The notes under the pieces: model-generated | What the model was told of the DNA's origin: nothing | Seen by the model: only the letters and a program-made list of their open reading frames with translations | Database searches by the model: none | Program-made: the position numbers and the translations under genes | Part shown: in pieces, positions 1 through 10,339 of the stretch | Layout: the number at the start of each line of letters is the position of its first letter | Numbering within the stretch: the first letter of the stretch is position 1 | Source: Prochlorococcus marinus bv. HNLC2 | GTDB lineage: Bacteria > Cyanobacteriota > Cyanobacteriia > PCC-6307 > Cyanobiaceae | Direction: 5' to 3' | Length of the DNA: 64,000 nt | NCBI GenBank assembly: GCA_000218745.1 | Contig: GL947595.1 | Location: forward strand, 836,232-900,231

Positions 1-2
1 AT

Positions 3-548
3 TTGAAATCAAAAGATGTTTTTGTTAATCAACCTATTGAGCAAGCTGTGGCATCTTTCGGGCAAGGATTTTCAATATCTCCATTAAAATTAGCTCAAAT
101 TCATGCAATTTTAGCTAACGGTGGATATGAGATAATACCTCATGTAACTCAAGATTTTAAAATAGAGGATAAAAAAAATAAAAAAAATAAACTGTTCTCT
201 TCTGAAGTTTCTAAAACTATTTTGGAATGGATGGAAACTGTAGTAGAGATTGGTACAGGAAATGGTTCTAAAATTGATGGATATAGAATTGGCGGTAAAA
301 CCGGAACTTCTCAAAAAGCTATAAATGGAATATATACCACAAAAAAAGTTTGTAGTTTTGTGGCTACCTTACCAATAAATGATCCAAAATATCTTGTATT
401 AGTAGTAGTAGATGAGCCTTCTAAAGCTTATGCTTATGGATCAACGGTAGCTGTTCCTGTGGCAAAAGAAATTATTGAAAGCCTAATTGTGTTGGAAAAG
501 ATACCACCTAATAGTAAAGAAAATAAAATCATTGTTAAAAAACCCTAA
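3..548 (+). CDS. ftsI: Peptidoglycan D,D-transpeptidase FtsI (PBP3-like), C-terminal part, truncated by window edge
   Basis: This is the 3' end of a class B penicillin-binding protein that cross-links septal peptidoglycan in the periplasm. The visible 181 residues hold the end of the transpeptidase domain, including the KTGT box (about residues 99-102 of the visible part), the third conserved active-site motif of the family. The SxxK and SxN motifs and the membrane anchor lie upstream, outside the window. The reading frame is open to the left edge, so the TTG at position 3 is not a real start. The lysine-rich stretch near residues 57-63 looks like a surface loop. The next gene, tal, follows on the same strand after about 90 bases. 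Assignment to FtsI rather than another class B PBP rests on being followed by tal, as in other Prochlorococcus. Confidence 0.85.
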   Translation: MKSKDVFVNQPIEQAVASFGQGFSISPLKLAQIHAILANGGYEIIPHVTQDFKIEDKKNKKNKLFSSEVSKTILEWMETVVEIGTGNGSKIDGYRIGGKTGTSQKAINGIYTTKKVCSFVATLPINDPKYLVLVVVDEPSKAYAYGSTVAVPVAKEIIESLIVLEKIPPNSKENKIIVKKP

Positions 549-637
549 AAAAGATTAATTATTGAACGAAATATTAATTATTTAATGAATTCACATAAAT
601 ATACAGCTAAGTTATTAATATAAGCTTTACCTAACTA

Positions 638-1636
638 ATGAATTCAATTTTAGAACAATTATCGTTAATGACAGTGGTTGTCGCTGATACTGGTGATATA
701 GATGCTATTAGAAAATTTAAACCAAGAGATGCCACAACTAATCCATCTCTAATTTTGGCAGCAGCTAAAAATCCAAACTACATTAAATTAATTGATCAAT
801 CTTTAGAGAACTCAAATAAATTATTTTCAAGTAAATTTTCCAAAAAGGAATTTATTACAGAGGCTATTGATCAAGTTTCTGTAACATTTGGGAAGGAAAT
901 ATTAAAAATAATTTCAGGCAGAGTATCTACAGAGGTTGATGCAAGATTGAGTTTTGATACGCAAGCAACAGTTGAAAAAGCTAGAAAGATTATAAATCTC
1001 TATAAGGAGCATGGTATTTCGAAGGATAGGGTTTTGATTAAAATTGCTTCTACTTGGGAGGGGATTAAGGCAGCTGAAATATTAGAAAAAGAAGGTATAA
1101 AATGCAATTTAACTTTACTTTTTAATTTCTGCCAAGCTGTAGCATGTGCGAACGCAAATGTTACTTTGATTTCTCCATTCGTAGGAAGAATTTTAGATTG
1201 GCATAAGGCCAAAACAGGCAAGACAGATTATTCTGGTAAAGAAGATCCTGGTGTTATATCAGTTACTAAAATCTTTAACTACTTTAAGGAAAAAGGCTTC
1301 TCAACGGAAATCATGGGAGCTAGTTTTAGAAATATTGATGAAATTAAAGAATTAGCAGGCTGCGATTTACTTACTATTTCACCAAAATTATTGAATGAAC
1401 TTGATAAAGAATCTGGTGAGCTTCCTAAAAAATTAGATAAGGAATCTTTAATTCAAAATTCTCCAGAATATCTTTATGACGAAAAAGATTTCAGATTAAA
1501 TATGCTCGAGGATCAAATGGCAAGCGAAAAACTTAGTGAAGGAATAACCGGTTTTAGTAAAGCAATTGAAGAACTTGAGGATTTACTTATAAGAAGGTTT
1601 GAAGAGGTTTGTAATGATAATTTAATTAAGATTTAA
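638..1636 (+). CDS. tal: Transaldolase
   Basis: Transaldolase moves a dihydroxyacetone unit between sugar phosphates in the pentose phosphate pathway. In marine cyanobacteria it supports night-time carbon oxidation, and cyanophages often carry their own copy. The 332-residue length fits the TalB-type subfamily. The N-terminal strand with D17, the D-A-T-T-N-P-S motif at about 31-37 and the Schiff-base lysine in L-I-K-I-A-S-T-W (K135) are all present, so the enzyme looks intact. The gene ends five bases before the converging end of the flavoprotein gene on the other strand. Confidence 0.95.
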   Translation: MNSILEQLSLMTVVVADTGDIDAIRKFKPRDATTNPSLILAAAKNPNYIKLIDQSLENSNKLFSSKFSKKEFITEAIDQVSVTFGKEILKIISGRVSTEVDARLSFDTQATVEKARKIINLYKEHGISKDRVLIKIASTWEGIKAAEILEKEGIKCNLTLLFNFCQAVACANANVTLISPFVGRILDWHKAKTGKTDYSGKEDPGVISVTKIFNYFKEKGFSTEIMGASFRNIDEIKELAGCDLLTISPKLLNELDKESGELPKKLDKESLIQNSPEYLYDEKDFRLNMLEDQMASEKLSEGITGFSKAIEELEDLLIRRFEEVCNDNLIKI

Positions 1637-1641
1637 TTAAA

Positions 1642-2787
1642 TTATTCAACATTTTTACTTTCAGATTGAAAAATAAATCTTCTTATAACTCTTCCAGCAA
1701 TATCTGAGTAATTCATTTCTCCAGATAAAATTTGGGCAATTCTTTCAGGTGCTGTTTTTCTTTTTACTCCTAACCTATAGCCAATTTTAGGAAATCTATA
1801 AAAAACCTCCGCAATTCTTTTTCCCCAAATCATAGATTTACTCCAATTCTCTTTCATTAATAAAGAATACTCATGAAGATGATTTTTATTGGATGTAAGA
1901 CATTTATCAATAGTCTCAGATGCATAGTAACTACTAATTAATGAAGGCCTAATTCCCTCTGCCAAGAAAGGATCGCACAAAGAAGCTGCATCTCCGACAA
2001 CTAGCACTCTTTCATTATGAAGTTTGTGAAAGCCATTCCATATTCTTAATCTTTTGAAAATTCTTTCATATTTGATATCTTTGAATCCCAAACTTTGAAC
2101 AATATATTCGCATAACTCTTTATCTTTTATTTTGGAATCCCCTATAAATGAACCAAGTCCTATGTTAATTGAATCCTGCATAGGAAAAGCCCAAGCAAAA
2201 CCATATTTAATTGATCCAAATTCAAATCTCACAGTATTTTTCTCAATATTTCCTAAACCCTTTATATTGATAGCGATAGTACTTGCATATTTTGGTTTTT
2301 TTGGACCTAGGCTTAGGTATGAGGCCCATAAAGATTCTGATCCATCGGCAATAACTAAATATTTAGCTCTAAAAGTTTTTTTATTCTTACATTGAATAAG
2401 CCAATTATTATTAACTAACTTTAAAGACTCAATTTTAATAGAAAATAATATTGTTGCTCCAAATCTGTAAACTTCTTTTGTAAGTATTTCATCTAAATTC
2501 TTTCTATTAACAATAAGAAATGGTGATTTACCAGAAAGTTCTGCAATTACAGGATCCTCATTCTTCCAGGAGAAATAAACTCTTTTGATTTCAGTTTCGA
2601 TAGCATTTTCTAAGTCTAAAGGAAAATAATTTTCTACTGAAGCAGCCATTCCTCCTGCGCAAGGAATAGATTTGTTAGGGTTAGATTTTTCTAAAATTAA
2701 GATGGAATAACCTTTTTTTAGTAGATGAATAGCAGTTGATTTTCCAGCTAATCCACCTCCAATTACAGCTACATCAAATACACTCAA
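1642..2787 (-). CDS. FAD-dependent oxidoreductase of the geranylgeranyl reductase family
   Basis: The protein starts with a Rossmann dinucleotide fold carrying V-I-G-G-G-L-A-G (residues 8-14), followed by the C-A-G-G motif near 43-46 and the V-V-G-D-A-A motif in the second half. These are typical of the geranylgeranyl reductase/ChlP-like flavoprotein family. At 381 residues it is somewhat shorter than true ChlP and is probably a paralogue; the substrate cannot be told from sequence. Its start overlaps the stop of frr by 4 bases, so it is probably co-transcribed with pyrH and frr. Most Prochlorococcus have this gene at the same place, annotated only as an NAD/FAD-binding protein. Confidence 0.8.
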   Translation of the reverse strand: MSVFDVAVIGGGLAGKSTAIHLLKKGYSILILEKSNPNKSIPCAGGMAASVENYFPLDLENAIETEIKRVYFSWKNEDPVIAELSGKSPFLIVNRKNLDEILTKEVYRFGATILFSIKIESLKLVNNNWLIQCKNKKTFRAKYLVIADGSESLWASYLSLGPKKPKYASTIAINIKGLGNIEKNTVRFEFGSIKYGFAWAFPMQDSINIGLGSFIGDSKIKDKELCEYIVQSLGFKDIKYERIFKRLRIWNGFHKLHNERVLVVGDAASLCDPFLAEGIRPSLISSYYASETIDKCLTSNKNHLHEYSLLMKENWSKSMIWGKRIAEVFYRFPKIGYRLGVKRKTAPERIAQILSGEMNYSDIAGRVIRRFIFQSESKNVE

Positions 2788-3332
2788 ACCTTTAAAATTT
2801 CTTTTTCTTTTTCTTCAAGTTTACTTTCTATTGAACTAATAAATTGATCAGTAATCTTTTGTATTTTCTGTTGATTATCTCTAGATTCATCAAGCGAGAT
2901 TGACCCATCTTTTTCATCCTTTTTTTCTTTATCAATTGCATCTCTTCTGATATTTCTTAAAGCCACTTTTCCCTCTTCAGCATATTTTGAAGCAAGTTTA
3001 CAAAACTCTTTTCTTCTTTCTTCAGTTAAAGGGGGTACATTAATTCTTATGGTTTTCCCATCATTATTTGGAGTAATGCCTAAATCACTCATTGAGATTG
3101 CTTTTTCGATAGCTTGCAGACAGGATAAATCAAATGGTTGTATTGAGATTGTCTGTGAATCTTGAGTTGAAATTGTTGCTAAAGACTTAAGAGGAGTATC
3201 AGTTCCGTAGTATTCAACAGATACCCTATCAAGAAGTGATGCATTAGCTCTTCCAGTTCGAATGGTATTAAAGTTTCTTTGGGTGGCCTCAATACTTTTG
3301 TTCATATTTGTTTGGATGTCTTGTTCATTCAT
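2784..3332 (-). CDS. frr: Ribosome recycling factor
   Basis: RRF splits post-termination ribosomes together with EF-G. The 182-residue length and the family signatures (N-terminal M-N-K-S, the [10 protein letters not shown] segment at about 26-35, the [13 protein letters not shown] segment in the middle, and the helical C-terminus) are all clear. It lies 20 bases downstream of pyrH on the same strand, the usual pyrH-frr pairing in bacteria, and overlaps the next flavoprotein gene by 4 bases (translational coupling likely). Confidence 0.97.
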   Translation of the reverse strand: MNEQDIQTNMNKSIEATQRNFNTIRTGRANASLLDRVSVEYYGTDTPLKSLATISTQDSQTISIQPFDLSCLQAIEKAISMSDLGITPNNDGKTIRINVPPLTEERRKEFCKLASKYAEEGKVALRNIRRDAIDKEKKDEKDGSISLDESRDNQQKIQKITDQFISSIESKLEEKEKEILKV

Positions 3333-3352
3333 GATTTTGTGATTTGTAAAAA

Positions 3353-4057
3353 TTAACTTATAAGTGATCCTATAGAATCTCCTGCAGCAGCTTTTGAAAT
3401 GTTTCCTTTTTTAAAAATATCAAAGACCAGAATCGGAATATTGTTGTCTTTGCAAAGTGCAATAGCTGTACTGTCCATAACTGCTATTTCATCACTTAAA
3501 ACTTGTTGGTAGGTTAATTTAGTAAACTTTTTAGCATCATTATGTATGTTGGGATCCTTATCATATACTCCATCGACCTTGGTTGCTTTCATGACTGCCT
3601 CCGCATTAATTTCTGCAGCTCTAAGAGCAGCAGTTGTATCAGTAGTGAAGAATGGATTACCACAACCACCGCCAAAAACCACTACTCTCCCTTTCTCTAA
3701 ATGTCTTATTGCTCTTCTTCTGATATAAGGCTCTGCAATTTCTTGCATTTCAATAGCTGTTTGAACTCTTGTTTCAACACCAACTCTTTCAAGACCATCT
3801 TGTAAGGAAATTGCATTCATTACTGTCGCTAACATTCCCACATAATCAGCGGTGGCTCTATCCATTCCGTCTGCAGAACCTTTAAGACCTCTAAAAATGT
3901 TTCCTCCCCCAACAACAATTGCAATTTGGACGTTATTTGATATGACTTTTGAAACGTCTTCTGCAATTGACTGAACTATCGCTGGGTCAATTCCATACGG
4001 CTTTTTACCCATTAGGGCTTCGCCACTCAGTTTTAAAAGAATTCTTTTGTAAGTCAT
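3353..4057 (-). CDS. pyrH: UMP kinase
   Basis: PyrH phosphorylates UMP to UDP in pyrimidine nucleotide synthesis. The amino acid kinase fold is recognisable from K-L-S-G-E-A-L near the N-terminus, the [10 protein letters not shown] segment, the [10 protein letters not shown] segment and the [11 protein letters not shown] region. An ATG ten codons further upstream (4087) is open in the same frame, but homologues begin at M-T-Y-K-R-I-L-L-K, so I chose 4057, which gives 234 residues, the normal bacterial length. The gene is followed by frr. Confidence 0.95.
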   Translation of the reverse strand: MTYKRILLKLSGEALMGKKPYGIDPAIVQSIAEDVSKVISNNVQIAIVVGGGNIFRGLKGSADGMDRATADYVGMLATVMNAISLQDGLERVGVETRVQTAIEMQEIAEPYIRRRAIRHLEKGRVVVFGGGCGNPFFTTDTTAALRAAEINAEAVMKATKVDGVYDKDPNIHNDAKKFTKLTYQQVLSDEIAVMDSTAIALCKDNNIPILVFDIFKKGNISKAAAGDSIGSLIS

Positions 4058-4140
4058 TCTAAGATCATTCTTGTATGACAGTAGCAAGTAATAAGCAATT
4101 TTTCTTATTTTTAAAATATTTGATTGTGGTTTTAAACAAT

Positions 4141-4836
4141 TTAAAATTCAATACATTTTTGAGCTTTTATTCCTTGATCCTTAAAAGGGTGTTTTATTAA
4201 ATTCATTTCAGTAACTAAGTCTGCGAATTTAATAATTGAATCAGGCGCACCTCTTCCAGTTAATACGATATGATTATCATTTTTATTTTCTAATCCTTTA
4301 ATGAAATCTATAATTTCATCTGAGTTAATATAACCTAACTTAATTGCTATGTTTATTTCATCGAGAATTACTAATTTGTACGCTTTATTTTTAATATATC
4401 CTTTTGCTAATCTCCATGCTTCTTTAACAAGTTTCTCATCTTTAATTCGATCTTGAGTTTCCCAAGTAAATCCTTCACCAAGTGAATACCATTTTATATT
4501 TGGAAAATTCTTAAATGCTTTTTCTTCGCCTGTTTCCCAAGAACCTTTTATGAATTGAATTATAACAGCTTTTTCCATGTGACCTAACGTTCTTATTGCC
4601 ATACCTAAAGCAGCTGTAGTTTTCCCTTTGCCATTTCCTGTGAAAACAATAATCAAGCCTTTTTTATCTTTTCTGATTTTTAACCTTTCTTGCTGTATCT
4701 CCTTCCTTTTTTGCATTCTTAGTTTATATTGATGTTCATCCTTCTCAGGGGATATTTTGCCTCCAATGCCTGCAGCAAGGGCATCATGATCTAAATTCTT
4801 ATTAATGTTTTTTCTTTTTTCAGATTCACTTTCCAT
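4141..4836 (-). CDS. cobO: Cob(I)yrinic acid a,c-diamide adenosyltransferase
   Basis: CobO (CobA/BtuR family) transfers adenosine from ATP to the cobalt of corrinoids, giving the adenosyl form on the way to (pseudo)cobalamin. The P-loop [10 protein letters not shown], a Q-F-I-K-G segment and the L-D-E-I-N motif identify the family. A charged N-terminal extension of about 60 residues precedes the P-loop, as in other picocyanobacteria. A longer frame opens at 4881 but would overlap the recombinase gene upstream by 17 bases; the internal ATG at 4836 removes the overlap and is the likelier start (231 residues). Confidence 0.9.
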   Translation of the reverse strand: MESESEKRKNINKNLDHDALAAGIGGKISPEKDEHQYKLRMQKRKEIQQERLKIRKDKKGLIIVFTGNGKGKTTAALGMAIRTLGHMEKAVIIQFIKGSWETGEEKAFKNFPNIKWYSLGEGFTWETQDRIKDEKLVKEAWRLAKGYIKNKAYKLVILDEINIAIKLGYINSDEIIDFIKGLENKNDNHIVLTGRGAPDSIIKFADLVTEMNLIKHPFKDQGIKAQKCIEF

Positions 4837-4864
4837 AAATTTATAAAACCATAGATAATCAATT

Positions 4865-6034
4865 TTAAGAATATCTACCATTAAATTTTAATATTGCATT
4901 ATTTACAGCTTTTTGTTGATCACGTTTAGTAATCCAATGGTGATAAGTTTGTGTATGTAAGTTAACTGAATGTCCCATCATTCTTGCTGCTACAGTATCT
5001 GGTAAATCATATAAAATTGTTCGAACTGCATATGCATGTCTCAGATCATAAGGTTTTATATTTAATTGATATCTTTTAAATTGTTCAGTTACCCTTTTCC
5101 CAATATTCTGAAGGGTTGTTATTTTTAGATTTAAATTAATTTTAGGCAATAGTGAATAATCTTCTCCTAACTTATTCAATTCAAAAATCTCTACCCATTT
5201 GGGATGAAAAGGCCAAACTTGATGTTCACCAGTTTTTGTTGTATCCAATACTCTAATAATATTATCACCACCTTTTTTTAAGGAACTTAAATCTGCAAAG
5301 AATACTTCATGGTTTCTTAAACCATAAGTAGCCATAAGAGCAAAAACATATTTCCAAGATTTATTAGGAATTTTTCTCCATAATTCTTGAATGAAATCAT
5401 CATTTGGCAGATCTCTAAAACTCGCTTTTTTTAAACCATAACCTTTAGACATTAAATTCCAATTAGAAGGCAATTGATGTTTCATAAAAGATGCAAATAC
5501 ATTAAGTGAGGTTCCGCATTGTTTTCTACTTCGACTTCCTTTCTCATAAGATTTTAATGTATTTATAAATACTTTATTTAAATCAAGTTCTTCATTATTG
5601 TTATAAACAGAAATCATCCTTTTGATGTAAGGTTTATATGAACTTTGCCAAGTAGTTTTTCTTGTGCTGCTTAGAAATTCACTCTTAATTTCTTTGAAAA
5701 AAACTTTTTCAAATTCATCTATTTTCTTTAAAAAATCATCTTGAATGTTTTTATTGATTTCAACTTTTGAAATTTGAGTCCAATTCTTCCAATCAAATTG
5801 ATTTAATTCTAATTGTAAAGTTATAAGTTGAAGCTTTTTTTCAGCTTCTTTTAGTCCTATTAAATCAGCATTAAGTCCTAATGATATTCTTTGAATTCTT
5901 GATATATTTTCATTATCTTTAGAAGGAAGTCTTCCTCTAATATTTAATTTTCCTCCCCTCTTTTCAATCCTTAATTTACTCCCTTTAGTAGAAAATTTTT
6001 CGTTGATAGAACTTATTTCGTGAATTATATTCAT
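4865..6034 (-). CDS. Tyrosine recombinase/phage-integrase-like protein
   Basis: The C-terminal half (about residues 205-385) has the tyrosine recombinase layout: box I arginine in Y-G-L-R-N-H-E, a lysine in D-T-T-K-T-G, box [10 protein letters not shown], then M-M-G-H-S and a tyrosine in Q-T-Y-H-H-W. The usual first histidine of box II is a tyrosine here. The N-terminal half is basic and helical, consistent with a core-binding SAM-like domain. The gene sits between cobO and hemH without other phage genes, repeats or a tRNA. I recall the same position in other Prochlorococcus, so it behaves like a chromosomal gene rather than a recent prophage remnant. Its target site is unknown. Confidence 0.78.
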   Translation of the reverse strand: MNIIHEISSINEKFSTKGSKLRIEKRGGKLNIRGRLPSKDNENISRIQRISLGLNADLIGLKEAEKKLQLITLQLELNQFDWKNWTQISKVEINKNIQDDFLKKIDEFEKVFFKEIKSEFLSSTRKTTWQSSYKPYIKRMISVYNNNEELDLNKVFINTLKSYEKGSRSRKQCGTSLNVFASFMKHQLPSNWNLMSKGYGLKKASFRDLPNDDFIQELWRKIPNKSWKYVFALMATYGLRNHEVFFADLSSLKKGGDNIIRVLDTTKTGEHQVWPFHPKWVEIFELNKLGEDYSLLPKINLNLKITTLQNIGKRVTEQFKRYQLNIKPYDLRHAYAVRTILYDLPDTVAARMMGHSVNLHTQTYHHWITKRDQQKAVNNAILKFNGRYS

Positions 6035-6101
6035 TTACTTCTATAATTATTTTAATAATGACGTTTTTAATGTCTTTTTTCAATATCCATCTCTTATTTT
6101 A

Positions 6102-7277
6102 ATGCAAAAAATTGGTGTCCTATTATTAAATCTAGGAGGCCCTGAGCGGATAAAAGATGTTGGTCCATTTTTATATAATTTATTCTCTGATCCAGAAATC
6201 ATAAGACTCCCAATACCTATATTTCAGAAACCTCTAGCTTGGTTAATTAGTACCTTAAGGAGTACTAAATCTCAAAAAGCTTACCTTTCTATTGGAGGAG
6301 GATCTCCTATTAGACGTATTACTGAACAACAGGCAAGGGAATTACAAAGCAAGTTGAGAGATAGTGGCTTGAATGCCACTACTTACATAGCCATGCGTTA
6401 TTGGCATCCATTTACTGAATCTGCAATCGCTGATATGAAATCGGATGGAATAGATCAAGTTGTAGTTCTTCCTCTTTATCCTCATTTCTCAATAAGTACT
6501 AGTGGTTCAAGCTTTAGAGAATTAAAAAAGTTAAGAGATTTAGATTCTGATTTCAACAAAATACCCATTCGGTGTATCAGAAATTGGTTTGATCAACCTG
6601 GATACTTAAAGGCAATGGTAGAACTAATTTCTGAGCAAATATTACTTTGTAATGATCCTACTAAAGCGCATGTATGCTTCACAGCTCATGGAGTACCAAG
6701 AAGTTATGTTGATGAAGCGGGAGACCCCTATAAAGAACAAATAGAGAAATGTTCATTATTAATAGTTCAAGAGCTAAAGAGTAATTTGAAATTCTCAAAT
6801 CCCTATACCCTTTCATATCAAAGTAGAGTTGGCCCAGAGGAGTGGCTTAAGCCATATACTGAAGATGTTCTGGAAGAACTTGGAAAATCAAATATTGAAG
6901 AATTAGTTGTTGTTCCTATTAGTTTTGTTGGCGAACATATTGAAACTTTGCAAGAAATAGACATTGAATATAAAGAGATTGCGGAGAAAGCAGGTATTAA
7001 AAATTTTAGGCGAGTTAAAGCCTTAGATACAAATCCAACATTTATTAAGGGTCTTAATGATTTGGTAATTTCATGTCTTGAAGGTCCCATTATTGACTTA
7101 GATCAAGCCTCTCAACTTCCTTTGAAAGTGAAACTATATCCTCAAGAAAAGTGGCAATGGGGATGGAATAATAGTTCTGAAGTATGGAATGGCAGAGTTG
7201 CAATGATTGTTTTTCTGATTCTATTGATAGAACTAATTTCTGGTTCAGGACCTCTACATAAGCTAGGAATTTTATAA
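6102..7277 (+). CDS. hemH: Ferrochelatase with C-terminal chlorophyll-binding (CAB/Hlip-like) tail
   Basis: HemH inserts Fe2+ into protoporphyrin IX to make protohaem. The catalytic core fills residues 1 to about 320, with the N-L-G-G-P-E motif at the N-terminus, the catalytic histidine in F-T-A-H-G-V-P (H196) and the [12 protein letters not shown] segment (about 272-283). The last 45 residues contain W-N-G-R-V-A-M-I followed by a hydrophobic helix, the light-harvesting-type chlorophyll-binding motif found at the C-terminus of cyanobacterial and plastid ferrochelatases. The total of 391 residues fits this two-domain form. The gene is divergent from the recombinase-like gene. Confidence 0.97.
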   Translation: MQKIGVLLLNLGGPERIKDVGPFLYNLFSDPEIIRLPIPIFQKPLAWLISTLRSTKSQKAYLSIGGGSPIRRITEQQARELQSKLRDSGLNATTYIAMRYWHPFTESAIADMKSDGIDQVVVLPLYPHFSISTSGSSFRELKKLRDLDSDFNKIPIRCIRNWFDQPGYLKAMVELISEQILLCNDPTKAHVCFTAHGVPRSYVDEAGDPYKEQIEKCSLLIVQELKSNLKFSNPYTLSYQSRVGPEEWLKPYTEDVLEELGKSNIEELVVVPISFVGEHIETLQEIDIEYKEIAEKAGIKNFRRVKALDTNPTFIKGLNDLVISCLEGPIIDLDQASQLPLKVKLYPQEKWQWGWNNSSEVWNGRVAMIVFLILLIELISGSGPLHKLGIL

Positions 7278-7384
7278 AAATTAAAATTTAATATTTTTTA
7301 AGAAATCATTTTTTGACATTAGGTTTATAAATTAGGCAAAATAATATATTTAAGTTTACTATTTATATAGATTAATCTTCTTAA

Positions 7385-9152
7385 GTGACTCTTGCTTCAA
7401 AACCTTTACAAAAGGGCGATTCAGATAACAAAGATTCAATGTGGATTACTGGTGCAGAAGCACTCATGGATTCCTTAAGAGTTCATGGAGTCAAAATTAT
7501 CTTTGGCTATCCAGGTGGCGCTATTTTGCCAATTTATGATGCTGTACATAAAGCTGAAAAAGAAGGGTTGGCTAAAGCACCTTATGGTTAGACATGAGCA
7601 GGGGGGGTCGCATGCAGCAGACGGTTATGCAAGGGCGACGGGAGAAGTGGGAGTATGTTTTGGTACATCTGGTCCAGGTGCAACTAATTTGGTCACAGGA
7701 ATAGCTACAGCTCAGATGGATTCAGTCCCATTGGTTGTTGTAACTGGACAAGTGCCTCGCCCGGCTATAGGTACTGATGCATTTCAAGAAACTGATATAT
7801 TTGGAATTACCTTGCCAATAGTTAAACATTCCTGGGTAATAAGAGATCCTGCAGATATTGCTAATGTAGTTTCTCAAGCATTTTTTATAGCATCCTCAGG
7901 TAGGCCTGGCCCAGTATTAATTGATATACCAAAGGATGTTGGGCAAGAGTTTTTTAATTACCATAGGGTTTTGCCAGGTGCAAGTATTCCTAAGGGTTTT
8001 AAAAGGAATGGGGATATTGATGAAAAAAATATTGAGCTAGCTATTGAATTAATTAAAAATTCTCAAAAACCTTTGCTTTACGTAGGGGGAGGGGCTATAG
8101 CTTCAGGTGCTCATACAGAATTGCAAACATTAGCTAAAAATTATCAAATACCAGTAACAACAACTTTAATGGGCAAAGGGATATTTGATGAAAGGGACTC
8201 TTTATCTGTCGGGATGTTAGGAATGCATGGGACGGCTTACGCAAACTTTGCAGTTACTGAATGTGATTTATTAATTGCAGTTGGAGCAAGATTTGATGAT
8301 AGGGTTACTGGGAAATTGGATACTTTTGCCCCTAACGCAAAAGTTATTCATATTGATATAGATCCAGCTGAAGTCAATAAAAACAGACAAGTAGAAATTG
8401 CCATTGTTTCTGATGTTACATCTGCTTTAGCTAAGATTAATTCTTATTTTGATGAAAGTCAAAAAAATGTTGAAAAAAATAATTGGATCAAAAAAATTGA
8501 GTATTGGAAAAATAAACATCCTTTATTTATTCCTCCAAAAGATGGGGAAATTTATCCTCAGGAAGTTTTAATAAAAGTTAGAGAACATTCTCCAGATGCT
8601 TTTATTACAACTGATGTTGGCCAGCATCAAATGTGGGCAGCCCAATATTTAAGGAATGGTCCTAGAAAGTGGATAAGTAGTGCTGGGTTAGGAACTATGG
8701 GTTTTGGTTTACCTGCTGCGATGGGAGTGAAAAGTGCATTTCCAAATTCTGAAGTTATTTGTATAGCTGGGGATGCCAGTATTTTGATGAATATTCAAGA
8801 ATTAGGAACTTTATCTCAATATGGATTAGATGTGAAAATTGTAATCGTTAATAATAGATGGCAAGGTATGGTTAGACAATGGCAAGAAAGTTTTTACGAA
8901 GAAAGATATTCTGCATCAGATATGAGTAATGGAGAACCAGATTTTATTAAACTTGCTGAAGCCTTTGGCGTCAAAGGTTTTTTAATTAATGGAAGAGAAG
9001 ATCTTGAAAATGGCTTTAAAGCAGCTTTGAAATTTGAAGGACCAGTTCTTATCAATGTCCGTGTAAAGAGAGGGGAAAATTGCTATCCGATGGTACCCCC
9101 AGGAAAAAGTAACTCTCAAATGATTGGTTATGTTAATAATAACAGTATTTAA
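7385..9152 (+). pseudogene. ilvB: Acetolactate synthase large subunit, split by a +1 frameshift (probable sequence error)
   Basis: IlvB is the ThDP/FAD-dependent catalytic subunit for the first common step of valine, leucine and isoleucine synthesis. The N-terminal part (GTG start at 7385) reads through [12 protein letters not shown] and then stops at 7589-7591. The rest continues in another frame with R-H-E-Q-G-G-S-H-A-A-D-G-Y-A-R and runs to 9152. Removing one T of the pair at 7568-7569 restores E-K-E-G-W-L-K-H and gives an uninterrupted protein of about 588 residues, the family's normal length. Both halves are otherwise perfectly conserved, including the ThDP-binding G-D-A-S-I-L-M-N segment. 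Because the pathway is needed and nothing else has decayed, a sequencing indel is more likely than a true pseudogene. Confidence 0.9.
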
Positions 9153-9218
9153 TAAAGTTCTTATTGCGCTAATAGTTTTTCATTTGGATAAATTTAGAAA
9201 TATCTACCTACCAATAAA

Positions 9219-9569
9219 TTGAAAAAATTTTTCAGCTTAATAATTATTTTAATATTGATGTTTGGAAAGCCTGTTTATCTAAATTCAGCTGAAATTCTCC
9301 AAATTAATGACTCTAAAACAGTCATAATAGGAGACCAAAATAGAAATTTATCGATTAATTTAGTTTGTTCAAATGTTAATTTAGAAGATGAAATTGCTGC
9401 ATTAGAACTTTTAAGAATAAAATTCCCAAGAGGAACAAAAGTTAAGATAAAACCGCTGGGATTCAAAGATAATAATTTGCTTGCAAAAATTTATAAATTA
9501 AATGAAAATATTGAAATGAATCAGCTTCTATATACTAATAAGTTATCAGATCAAGTTTGCGATAAATGA
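9219..9569 (+). CDS. Small secreted protein with reduced staphylococcal-nuclease-like fold
   Basis: The 116-residue protein opens with a clear signal peptide (K-K-F-F then a hydrophobic run, ending about residue 23 at N-S-A). The rest, A-E-I-L-Q-I-N-D-S-K-T-V-I-I-G-D, resembles the first beta strands of SNase/thermonuclease-like domains, followed by a P-R-G-T-K-V strand. It is far too short for a full nuclease, and I see none of the usual catalytic arginines, so it is probably a non-catalytic OB-fold relative. It starts with TTG at 9219. The gene lies between ilvB and pgeF, converging on pgeF with only one base between stops. Function unknown. Confidence 0.65.
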   Translation: MKKFFSLIIILILMFGKPVYLNSAEILQINDSKTVIIGDQNRNLSINLVCSNVNLEDEIAALELLRIKFPRGTKVKIKPLGFKDNNLLAKIYKLNENIEMNQLLYTNKLSDQVCDK

Positions 9570-9570
9570 T

Positions 9571-10332
9571 TTAATTAGAAATAAAACTCCATTGCCTTTT
9601 ATCTGTCTTTGTTTTTCTATAGGAATGAAACTCATTGTTTGAAATATAAGTACATTTATTTGAAATATCTATATTTGTGGAATGAATATTTTCATTAATT
9701 AGTTGATAATATGCATATTTTTTTAAATCTAGTTCAATTTTGTTTTCACTTTTAAGGTATAAATTTTTTTTTGGAAAATCATCCAAATGTATATTGGAAG
9801 AATTAATGTTTTTATTAAATTTATAATATGTATCTTTATCTACAAAATATTTTTTTGATGATATGGTTGGTCCAATTGCTATGAGTAAATCTCTTTTATT
9901 GCAGCCTAGATTTTTTAATAATCTTATTGATTTTTTGATTATTTTTTTTTCTAAACCTTTTCTTCCACAATGTAAAGAAGCAACGATTTTATTCCTTAAA
10001 TCTGCAACTAATATTGGCATACAATCAGCTGTATAAATCCATAAGTTTTGATTATCTTTATCACTTATTAATCCATCTGCAAAGACAAGATTATTTTCAT
10101 TAGTCTCTGATCCAAAAACTATATTATTACTGTGTATTTGTTTAATATGGCAATTTTTATAATTCTTCTGAAAATGTTTTGATATGTATTTAAGTTCTAT
10201 ATCAGAGCTATTCTTTGTAAAGAAAGCATGTGTAAATCCATAATTATTTAGAATTGGTGAAATGTAGTAAGGCGCTTTTTTACCTTTGATATGCAAATCC
10301 TTTTTATAAAATTCTTTTTCAGAATATTTCAT
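9571..10332 (-). CDS. pgeF: PgeF/YfiH-type laccase-domain protein (purine nucleoside phosphorylase/peptidoglycan editing factor)
   Basis: The protein has the DUF152/YlmD fold: H in K-Q-I-H-S-N, T-A-D-C-M-P-I-L, and S-L-H-C-G-R-K-G in place of the common H-A-G-W-R-G. These supply the Cys/His metal ligands of the family. Members cleave purine nucleosides, and the E. coli protein keeps wrong residues out of peptidoglycan precursors. A longer frame opens at 10482 but would run 143 bases into the neighbouring Tab2 gene. The ATG at 10332 lies 7 bases after that gene's stop and gives 253 residues, the usual length. It is probably translated from the same message as the Tab2 and S1 genes. Confidence 0.85.
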   Translation of the reverse strand: MKYSEKEFYKKDLHIKGKKAPYYISPILNNYGFTHAFFTKNSSDIELKYISKHFQKNYKNCHIKQIHSNNIVFGSETNENNLVFADGLISDKDNQNLWIYTADCMPILVADLRNKIVASLHCGRKGLEKKIIKKSIRLLKNLGCNKRDLLIAIGPTISSKKYFVDKDTYYKFNKNINSSNIHLDDFPKKNLYLKSENKIELDLKKYAYYQLINENIHSTNIDISNKCTYISNNEFHSYRKTKTDKRQWSFISN

Positions 10333-10339
10333 AATTGAA

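Noticed and set aside
4865..6034. Prophage or genomic island around the integrase-like gene
   Set aside because: Flanking genes are core metabolic genes in the usual order, with no attachment repeats, tRNA or phage genes.
7485..9152. ilvB starting at the internal ATG at 7485 as a shorter complete enzyme
   Set aside because: The first 29 codons of that frame are out-of-frame translation of the conserved N-terminus; the true protein begins at 7385 and is split by an indel.
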